From: Micromussa lordhowensis | Taxonomy: Eukaryota > Cnidaria > Anthozoa > Scleractinia > Lobophylliidae | Length of the DNA: 64,000 nucleotides | Direction: 5' to 3' | Assembly (NCBI GenBank): GCA_964020085.1 | Contig: OZ026603.1 | Coordinates: forward strand, 33,921,006-33,985,005 | In this document: positions 54,661 through 64,000 of the stretch, in pieces | Numbering within the stretch: the first letter of the stretch is position 1 | Layout of the letters: each line of letters opens with the position of its first letter | Translations under genes and position numbers: made by a program | The notes under the pieces: model-generated | Databases searched by the model: none | Seen by the model: the letters and a program-made list of their open reading frames with translations, nothing else | Told to the model about the DNA's origin: nothing

Positions 54661-57399
54661 TCATGCCCTGACTAAGATTTCCTTGAAGTGCCAACCTAGC
54701 AGAACATTTTGCTGCAAACCGCGCCTCTTAAAGTGCCCGTGAAGCCGAGCTATGTCAAATTTGCCAAGGGGACCCCCAGCGCGCGTTTTCTGAAATTCTG
54801 CAAAGTTGGGACCAGGGGAAACTACTGCAAAAAGAAGGCCAGAAAAAACACCCTGGCGCCAATGCCACCATGTCCTAACTAGAATTTCGTTGAAGTGCCA
54901 ACCTAGCAGAACATTTTGCTGCAAACCGCGCCTCTTAAAGTGCCCGTGAAGCCGACCTATGTCAAATTTGCCAAGGAGACCCCCAGCGCGCGTTTTCTGA
55001 AATTCTGCAAAGTTGGGACCAGGGGAAACTACTGCAAAAAGAAGGCCAGAAAAAACACCCTGGCGCCAATGCCACCATGTCCTAACTAGAACTTCGTTGA
55101 AGTGCCAACCTAGCAGAACATTTTGCTGCAAACCGCGCCTCTTAAAGTGCCCGTGAAGCCGAGCTATGTCAAATTTGCCAAGGGGACCCCCAGCGCGCGT
55201 TTTCTGAAATTCTGCAAAGTTGGGACCAGGGGAAACTACTGCAAAAACAAGGCCAGAAAAAACACCCTGGCGCATGTGCCATCATGTCCTAACTACAATG
55301 TCCTTGAAGTGCCAACCTAGCAGAACATTTTGCTGCAAACCGCGCCTCTTAAAGTGCCCGTGAAGCCGAGCTATGTCAAATTTGCCAAGGGGACCCCCAG
55401 CGCGCGTTTTCTGAAATTCTGCAAAGTTGGGACCAGGGGAAACTACTGCAAAAAGAAGGCCAGAAAAAACACCCTGGCGCCAATGCCATCATGTCCTAAC
55501 TAAAATTTCCTTAAAGTGGCAACCCAGCAGAACATTTTGCTGCAAACCGCGCCTCTTAAAGTGCCCGTGAAGCCGAGCTATGTCAAATTTGCCAAGGGGA
55601 CCCCCAGCGCGCGTTTTCTGAAATTCTGCAAAGTTGGGACCAGGGGAAACTGCTGCAAAAAGAAGGCCAGAAAAAACACCCTGGCGCCAATGCCATCATG
55701 TCCTAACTAGGATTTCCTTGAAGTGCCAACCTAGCAGAACATTTTGCTGCAAACCGCGCCTCTTAAAGTGCCCGTGAAGCCGAGCTATGTTAAATTTTCC
55801 AAGGGGACCCCCAGCGCGCGTTTTCTGAAATTCTGCAAAGTTGGGACCAGGGGGAACTACTGCAAAAAGAAGGCCAGAAAAAACACCCTGGCGCCAATGC
55901 CATCATGTTTTAACTAGGATTTCCTTAAAGTGCCAACCTAGCAAAACATTTTGCTGCAAACCGCGCCTCTTAAAGTGCCCGTGAAGCCGAGCTATGTCAA
56001 ATTTGCCAAGGGGACCCCCAGCGCGCGTTTTCTGAAATTCTGCAAAGTTGGGACCAGGGGAAACTACTGCAAAAAGAAGGCCAAGAAAAAAACCCTGGCG
56101 CCAATGCCATCATGTCCTAACTAAGATTTCCTTGAAGTGCCAACCTAGCAGAACATTTTGCTGCAAACCGCGCCTCTTAAAGTGCCCGTGAAGCCGAGCT
56201 ATGTCAAATTTGCCAAGGAGACGCCCAGCGCGCGTTTTCTGAAATTCTGCAATGTTGGGACCAGGGAAAACTACTGCAAAAAGAAGGCCAGAAAAAACAC
56301 CCTGGCGCCAATGCCATCATGTCCTAACTAAGATTTCCTTGAAGTTGCAACCTAGCAGAACATTTTGCTGCAAACCGCGCCTCTTAAAGTGCCCGTGAAG
56401 CCCAGCTATGTCAAATTTGCCAAGGGGACCCCCAGCGCGCGTTTTCTGAAATTCTGCAAAGTTGGGACCAGGGGAAACTACTGCAAAAAGAAGGCCAGAA
56501 AAAACACCCTGGCGCCAATGCCATCATGTCCTAACTAGGATTTCCTTGAAGTGCCAACCTAGCAGAACATTTTGCTGCAAACCGCGCCTCTTAAAGTGCC
56601 CGTGAAGCCGAGCTATGTCAAATTTGCCAAGGGGACCCCCAGCGCGCGTTTTCTGAAATTCTGCAAAGTTGGGACCAGGGCAAACTACTGCAAAAAGAAG
56701 GCCAGAAAAAACACCCTGGCGCCAATGCCATCATGTCCTAACTAACATTTCCTTGAAGTGCCAACCTAGCAGAACATTTTGCTGCAAACCGCGCCTCTTA
56801 AAGTGCCCGTGAAGCCGAGCTATGTCAAATTTGCCAAGGGGACCCCCAGCGCGCGTTTTCTGAAATTCTGCAGAGTTGGGACCAGGGGAAACTACAGCAA
56901 AAAGAAGGCCAGAAAAAACACCCTGGCGCCGATGCCATCATGTCCTAACTAGAATTTCCTTCAAGTGCCAACCTAGCAGAACATTTTGCTGCAAACCGCG
57001 CCTCTTAAAGTGCCCGTGAAGCCGAGCTATGTCAAATTTGCCAAGGGGACCCCCAGCGCGCGTTTTCTGAAATTCTGCAAAGTTGGGACCAGGGGAAACT
57101 ACTGCAAAAAGAAGGCCTGAAAAAACACCCTGGCGCCAATGCCATCATGTCCTAACGAAAATTTCCTTAAAGTGCCAACCTAGAAGAACATTTTGCTGCA
57201 AACCGCGCCTCTTAAAATGCCCGTGAAGCCGAGCTATGTCAAATTTGCCAAGGGGACCCCCAGCGCGCGTTTTCTGAAATTCTGCAAAGTTGGGACCAGG
57301 GGAAACTACTGCAAAAAGAAGGCCTGAAAAAACACCCTGGCGCCAATGCCATCATGTCCTAACTAGAATTTCCTTGAAGTGCCAACCTAGCAGAACATT

Positions 57400-60300
57400 T
57401 TGCTACAAACCGCGCCTCTTAAAGTGCCCGTGAAGCCGAGCTATGTCAAATTTGCCAAGGGGACCCCCAGCGCGCGTTTTCTGAAATTCTGCAAAGTTGG
57501 GACCAGGGGAAACTACTGCAAAAAGAAGGCCAGAAAAAACACCCTGGCGCCAATGCCATCGTGTCGTAACTAGAATTTCCTTCAAGTGCCAACCTAGCAG
57601 AAGATTTTGCTGCAAACCGCGCCTCTTAAAGTGCCCGTGAAGCCGAGCTATGTCAAATTTGCCAAGGGGACCCCCAGCGCGCGTTTTCTGAAATTCTGCA
57701 AAGTTGGGACCAGGGGAAACTACTGCAAAAAGAAGGCCAGAAAAAACACCCTGGCGCCAATGCCATCATGTCCTAACTAGAATTTCCTTGAAGTCCCAAC
57801 CTAGCAGAACATTTTGCTGCAAACCGCGCCTCTTAAAGTGCCCGTGAAGCCGAGCTATGTCAAATTTGCCAAGGGGACCCCCAGCGCGCGTTTTCTGAAA
57901 TTCTGCAAAGTTGGGACCAGGGGAAACTACTGCAAAAAGAAGGCCAGAAAAAACACCCTGGCGCCAATGTCATCATGTCCTAACAAGCATTTCCTTGAAG
58001 TGCCAACCTAGCAGAACATTTTGCTGCAAACCGCGCCTCTTAAAGTGCCCGTGAAGCCGAGCTATGTCAAATTTGCCAAGGGGACCCCCAGCGCGCGTTT
58101 TCTGAAATTCTGCAAAGTTGGGACCAGGGGAAACTACTGCAAAAAGAAGGCCAGAAAAAACACCCTGGCGCCAATGCCATCATGTCCTAACTAGGATTTC
58201 CTTGAAGTGCCAACCTAGCAGAACATTTTGCTGCAAACCGCGCCTCTTAAAGTGTCCGTGAAGCCGAGCTATGTCAAATTTGCCAAGGGGACCCCCAGCG
58301 CGCGTTTTCTGAAATTCTGCAGAGTTGGGACCAGGGGAAACTACTGCAAAAAGAAGGCCAGAAAAAACACCCTGGCGCCGATGCCATCATGTCCTAACTA
58401 CAATTTCCTTAAAGTGCCAACCTAGCAGAACATTTTGCTGCAAACCGCGCCTCTTAAAGTGCCCGTGAAGCCGAGCTATGTCAAATTTGCCAAGGGGACC
58501 CCCAGCGCGCGTTTTCTGAAATTCTGCAAAGTTGGGACCAGGGGAAACTACTGCAAAAAGAAGGCCAGAGAAAACACCCTGGCGCCAATGCCATCATGTC
58601 CTAACTAAAATTTTCTTAAAATGCCAACCTAGCAGAACATTTTGCTGCAAACCGCGCCTCTTAAAATGCCCGTGAAGCCGAGCTATGTCAAATTTGCCAA
58701 GGGGACCCCCAGCGCGCGTTTTCTGAAATTCTGCAAAGTTGGGACCAGGGGAAACTACTGCAAAAAGAAGGCCAGAAAAAACACCCTGGCGCCAATGCCA
58801 TCATGTCCTAACTAAAATTTCCTTAAAGTGCCAACCTAGCAGAACATTTTGCTGCAAACCGCGCCTCTTAAAATGCCCGTGAAGCCGAGCTATGTCAAAT
58901 TTGCCAAGGGGACCCCCAGCGCGCGTTTTCTGAAATTCTGCAAAGTTGGGACCAGGGGAAACTACTGCAAAAAGAAGGCCAGAAAAAACACCCTGGCGCC
59001 AATGCCATCATGTCCTAACTAGAATTTCCTTGAAGTGCCAACCTAGCAGAACATTTTGCTACAAACCGCGCCTCTTAAAGTGCCCGTGAAGCCGAGCTAT
59101 GTCAAATTTGCCAAGGGGACCCCCAGCGCGCGTTTTCTGAAATTCTGCAAAGTTGGGACCAGGGGAAACTACTGCAAAAAGAAGGCCAGAAAAAACACCC
59201 TGGCGCCAATGCCATCATGTCGTAACTAGAATTTCCTTGAAGTGCCAACCTAGCAGAAGATTTTGCTGCAAACCGCGCCTCTTAAAGTGCCCGTGAAGCC
59301 GAGCTATGTCAAATTTGCCAAGGGGACCCCCAGCGCGCGTTTTCTGAAATTCTGCAAAGTTGGGACCAGGGGAAACTACTGCAAAAAGAAGGCCAGAAAA
59401 AACACCCTGGCGCCAATGCCATCATGTCCTAACTAGAATTTCCTTCAAGTGCCATTCTAGCAGAACATTTTGCTGCAAACCGCGCCTCTTAAAGTGCCCG
59501 TGAAGCCGAGCTATGTCAAATTTGCCAAGGGGACCCGCAGCGCGCGTTTTCTGAAATTCTGCAAAGTTGGGACCAGGGGAAACTACTGCAAAAAGAAGGC
59601 CAGAAAAAACACCCTGGCGCCAATGCCATCATGTCCTAACTAGGATTGCCTTGAAGTGCCAACCTAGCAGAACATTTTGCTGCAAACCGCGCCTCTTAAA
59701 GTGCCCGTGAAGCCGAGCTATGTCAAATTTGCCAAGGGGACCCCCAGCGCGCGTTTTCTGAAATTCTGCAAAGTTGGGACCAGGGGAAACTACTGCAAAA
59801 AGAAGGCCAGAAAAAACACCCTGGCGCCAATGTCATCATGTCCTAACAAGCATTTCCTTGAAGTGCCAACCTAGCAGAACATTTTGCTGCAAACCGCGCC
59901 TCTTAAAGTGCCCGTGAAGCCGAGCTATGTCAAATTTGCCAAGGGGACCCCCAGCGCGCGTTTTCTGAAATTCTGCAAAGTTGGGACCAGGGGAAACTAC
60001 TGCAAAAAGAAGGCCAGAAAAAACACCCTGGCGCCAATGCCATCATGTCCTAACTACAATTTCCTTGAAGTGCCAACCTAGCAGAACATTTTGCTGCAAA
60101 CCGCGCCTCTTAAAGTGCCCGTGAAGCCGAGCTATGTCAAATTTGCCAAGGGGACCCCCAGCGCGCGTTTTCTGAAATTCTGCAGAGTTGGGACCAGGGG
60201 AAACTACTGCAAAAAGAAGGCCAGAAAAAACACCCTGGCGCCGATGCCATCATGTCCTAACTACAATTTCCTTAAAGTGCCCACCTAGCAGAACATTTTG

Positions 60301-60530
60301 CTGCAAACCGCGCCTCTTAAAGTGCCCGTGAAGCCGAGCTATGTCAAATTTGCCAAGGGGACCCCCAGCGCGCGTTTTCTGAAATTCTGCAAAGTTGGGA
60401 CCAGGGGAAACTACTGCAAAAAGAAGGCCAGAGAAAACACCCTGGCGCCAATGCCATCATGTCCTAACTAAAATTTTCTTAAAATGCCAACCTAGCAGAA
60501 CATTTTGCTGCAAACCGCGCCTCTTAAAAT
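57400..60530. repeat. Higher-order duplication within B (8-9 unit spacing)
   Basis: A multi-monomer block is duplicated. The rare TTTTGCTACAAACC at 57405 recurs at 59061, and CAGAAGATTTTGC at about 57600 recurs at about 59256; both pairs are 1656 bp or 8 units apart. Further right, AATGTCATCATGTCCTAACA (57967), GGCCAGAGAAAACACC (about 58564) and AATTTTCTTAAAATGCC (about 58608) recur 1863 bp (9 units) on. One monomer was thus inserted or lost between the two halves. Confidence 0.85.
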
Positions 60531-62329
60531 GCCCGTGAAGCCGAGCTATGTCAAATTTGCCAAGGGGACCCCCAGCGCGCGTTTACTGAAATTCTGCAAA
60601 GTTGGGACCAGGGGAAACTACTGCAAAAAGAAGGCCAGAAAAAACACCCTGGCGCCAATGCCATCATGTCCTAACTAAAATTTTCTTAAAATGCCAACCT
60701 AGCAGAACATTTTGCTGCAAACCGCGCCTCTTAAAATGCCCGTGAAGCCGAGCTATGTCAAATTTGCCAAGGGGACCCCCAGCGCGCGTTTTCTGAAATT
60801 CTGCAAAGTTGGGACCAGGGGAAACTACTGCAAAAAGAAGGCCAGAAAAAACACCCTGGCGCCAATGCCATCATGTCCTAACTAGCATTTCCTTGAAGTG
60901 CCAACCTACCACAACATTTTACTGCAAACCGCGCCTCTTAAAGTGCCCGTGAAGCCGAGCTATGTCAAATTTGCCAAGGGGACCCCCAGCGCGTGTTTTC
61001 TGAAATTCTGCAAAGTTGGGACCAGGGGAAACTACTGCAAAAAGAAGGCCAGAAAAGACACCCTGGCGCCAATGCCATCATGTCCTAACTAGCATTTCCT
61101 TGAAGTGCCAACCTAGCAGAACATTTTGCTGCAAACCGCGCCTCTTAAAGTGCCCGTGAAGCCCAGCTATGTCAAATTTGCCAAGGGGACCCCCAGCGCG
61201 CGTTTTCTGAAATTCTGCAAAGTTGGGACCAGGGGAAACTACTGCAAAAAGAAGGCCAGCAAAAACACCCTGGCGCCAATGCCATCATCTCCTAACTAGC
61301 ATTTCCTTGAAGTGCCAACCTAGCAGAACATTTTGCTGCAAACCGCGCCTCTTAAAGTGCCCGTGAAGCCGAGCTATAACAAATTTGCCAAGGGGACCTC
61401 CAGCGCGCGTTTTCTGAAATTCTGCAAAGTTGGGACCAGGGGAAACTACTGCAAAAAGAAGGCCAGAAAAAACACCCTGGCGCCAATGCCATCATGTCCT
61501 AACTAAGATTTCCTTGAAGTGCCAACCTAGCAGAACATTTTGCTGCAAACCGCGCCTATTAAAGTGCCCGTGAAGCCGAGCTATGTCAAATTTGCCAAGG
61601 GGACCCCCAGCGCGCGTTTTCTGAAATTCTGCAAAGTTGGGACCAGGGGAAACTACTGCAAAAAGAAGGCCAGAAAAAACACCCTGGCGCCAACGCCATC
61701 ATGTCCTAACTAGGATTTCCTTGAAGTGCCAACCTAGCAGAACATTTTGCTGCAAACCGCGCCTATTAAAGTGCCCGTGAAGCCGAGCTATGTCAAATTT
61801 GCCAAGGGAACCCCAAGCGCGCGTTTTCTGAAATTCTGCAAAGTTGTGACCAGGGGAAACTACTGCAAAAAGAAGGCCAGAAAAAACACCCTGGCGCCAA
61901 TGCCATCATGTCCTAACTAAAATTTCCTTAAAGTGCTAACCTAGCAGAACATTGTGCTGCAAACCGCGCCTCTTAAAGTGCCCGTGAAGCCGAGCTATGT
62001 CAAATTTGCCAAGGGGACCCCCAGCGCGCGTTTTCTGAAATTCTGCAAAGTTGGGACCAGGGGAAACTACTGCAAAAAGAAGGCCAGAAAAAACACCCTG
62101 GCGCCAATGCCATCATGTACTAGCTAGGATTTCCTTGAAGTGCCAACCTAGCAAAACATTTTGCTGCAAACCGCGCCTCTTAAAGTGCCCGTGAAGCCGA
62201 GCTATGTCAAATTTGCCAAGGGGACCCCCAGCGCGCGTTTTCTGAAATTCTGCAAAGTTGGGACCAGGGGAAACTACTGCAAAAAGAAGGCCAGAAAAAA
62301 CACCCTGGCGCCAATGCCATCATGTCCTA

Positions 62330-64000
62330 ACTAAAATTTCCTTAAAGTGCCAACCTAGCACAACAGTTTGCTGCAAACCGCGCCTCTTAAAGTGCCCGTG
62401 AAGCCGAGCTATGTCAAATTTGCCAAGGGGACCCCCAGCGCGCGTTTTCTGAAATTCTGCAAAGTTGGGACCAGGGGAAACTACTGCAAAAAGAAGGCCA
62501 GAAAAAACACCCTGGCGCTTATACCATCATGTCCTAACTAGGATTTCCTTGAAGTGCCAACCTAGCAGAACATTGTGCTGCAAACCGCGCCTCTTAAAGT
62601 GCCCGTGAAGCCGAGCTATGTCAAATTTGCCAAGGGGACCCCCAGCGCGCGTTTTCTGAAATTCTGCAAAGTTGGGACCAGGGGAAACTACTGCAAAAAG
62701 AAGGCCAGAAAAAACACCCTGGCGCCAATGCCATCATGTTCTAACTAAAATTTCCTTGAAGTGCCAACCTAGCAGAACATTTTGCTGCAAACCGCGCCTC
62801 TTAAAGTACCCGTGAAGCCGAGCTATGTCAAATTTGGCAAGGGGACCCCCAGCGCGCGTTTTCTGAAATTCTGCAAAGTTGGGACCAGGGGAAACTACTG
62901 CAAAAAGAAGGCCAGAAAAAACACCCTGGCGCCAATGCCATCATGTACTAACTAGGATTTCCTTGAAGTGCCAACCTAGCGAAACATTTTGCTGCAAACC
63001 GCGCCTCTTAAAGTGCCCGTGAAGCCGAGCTATGTCAAATTTGCCAAGGGGACCCCCAGCGCGCGTTTTCTGAAATTCTGCAAAGCTGGGACCAGGGGAA
63101 ACTACTGCAAAAAGAAGGCCAGAAAAAACACCCTGGCGCCAATGCCATCATGTTCTAACTAAAATTTCCTTGAAGTGCCAACCTAGCAGAACATTTTGCT
63201 GCAAACCGCGCCTCTTAAAGTACCCGTGAAGCCGAGCTATGTCAAATTTGCCAAGGGGACCCCCAGCGCGCGTTTTCTGAAATTCTGCAAAGTTGGGACC
63301 AGGGGAAACTACTGCAAAAAGAAGGCCAGAAAAAACACCCTGGCGCCAATGCCATCATGTTCTAACTAAAATTTCCTTAAAGTGCCAACCTAGCACAACA
63401 GTTTGCTGCAAACCGCGCCTCTTAAAGTGCCCGTGAAGCCGAGCTATGTCAAATTTGCCAAGGGGACCCCCAGCGCGCGTTTTCTGAAATTCTGCAAAGT
63501 TGGGACCAGGGGAAACTACTGCAAAAAGAAGGCCAGAAAAAACACCCTGCCGCCAATGCCATCATGTCCTAACTAGGATTTCCTTGAAGTGCCAACCTAG
63601 CAGAACATTGTGCTGCAAACCGCGCCTCTTAAAGTGCCCGTGAAGCCGAGCTATGTCAAATTTGCCAAGGGGACCCCCAGCGCGCGTTTTCTGAAATTCT
63701 GCAAAGTTGGGACCAGGGGAAACTACTGCAAAAAGAAGGCCAGAAAAAAACACCTGGCGCCAATGCCATCATGTACTAGCTAGGATTTCCTTGAAGTGTC
63801 AACCTAGCAAAACATTTTGCTGCAAACCGCGCCTCTTAAAGTGCCCGTGAAGCCGAGCTATGTCAAATTTGCCAAGGGGACCCCCAGCGCGCGTTTTCTG
63901 AAATTCTGCAAAGTTGGGACCAGGGGAAACTACTGCAAAAATAAGGCCAGAAAAAACACCCTGGCGCCAATGCCATCATGTCCTAAGTAAAATTTCCTTA
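62330..64000. repeat. Higher-order duplication within B (5-unit spacing)
   Basis: CACAACAGTTTGCTGC recurs at 62364 and 63399, and AGAACATTGTGCTGC has its ATTGTG at 62572 and 63607; both pairs are exactly 1035 bp (5 units) apart. ATTGTG also occurs at 61951, 3 units before 62572. The rare TGTACTAGCTAGG at 62116 recurs at 63772 (8 units). Confidence 0.8.

Larger units (their letters stand above)
54290..64000. repeat. 207-bp satellite array, subfamily B (about 47 copies, runs off the window)
   Basis: Diagnostic B-type phrases are CGCGCCTCTTAAAGTGCCC, GTCAAATTTGCCAAGGGGAC, CCCCAGCGCGCG, GTTGGGACCAGGGGAAACTA and CATGTCCTAACTAG. Equivalent positions at 55123, 57814, 58228 and 59677 differ by exact multiples of 207. 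Copies are visibly more alike than in A, differing at few sites per unit, which points to recent homogenisation. The array has no end within the window. Confidence 0.98.

Noticed and set aside
49785..64000. Dozens of 60-106 codon ORFs and one 204-codon ORF in the satellite array, on both strands.
   Set aside because: They recur every 207 bp, exist in several frames at once, lack introns, promoters or domains, and differ between subfamilies mostly at amino-acid-changing sites. They are by-products of a monomer divisible by three.
49833..64000. CRISPR-like array because of regular repeats.
   Set aside because: The whole 207-bp unit repeats with no unique spacers, and the context is an animal genome. 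It is a satellite.

Overview
The window is nuclear DNA from an animal. Genes are split by many short GT-AG introns, intergenic and intronic DNA is AT-rich, and fold-back repeats are abundant. The conserved genes are metazoan. Several dispersed repeats (15330-15610, 41020-41250, 42800-42955) look like families I associate with stony corals and relatives, so an anthozoan cnidarian, probably scleractinian, is the best guess. That is inference from memory, not a search result.

Layout, left half. The 3' four exons of a TRABD-type gene (TraB domain protein) lie at 1159-2656 on the plus strand. A complete 25-exon TSR1 gene (pre-40S ribosome assembly factor, 800 residues) follows at 5401-21152 on the plus strand. 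Its introns carry at least ten fold-back or other repeats. A two-exon LHFPL-family tetraspan membrane protein lies at 23821-27763 (plus, 234 residues) with a TATA box. A single-CUB-domain type I membrane protein lies on the minus strand at 36785-30541 (four exons, 302 residues in the preferred model). These four genes have no evident operon-like or pathway link.

Layout, right half. From 36.8 kb to 44.3 kb I see no gene, only repeats: a TTAA-flanked candidate DNA transposon, LINE 3' tails, a tRNA-derived SINE and a perfect 34-bp palindrome. A structurally complete Ty3/gypsy LTR retrotransposon occupies 44348-49117 (minus). Its 136-bp LTRs look identical, it has a 5-bp target duplication, and it has one uninterrupted 1393-codon gag-pol frame, so it inserted recently.

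From 49833 to the window end there is one satellite array of about 68 copies of a 207-bp monomer. It has two sequence subfamilies, A at about 49833-54250 and B at about 54290-64000 and beyond. They are separated by one or two hybrid units. Multi-unit segments of 5, 8 and 9 monomers are duplicated inside the array. The monomer length is almost perfectly fixed at 207 bp, and several blocks are shared by both subfamilies. The many 60-66 residue ORFs in the array are not supported as genes. The satellite is the least explained and most interesting part of the window.
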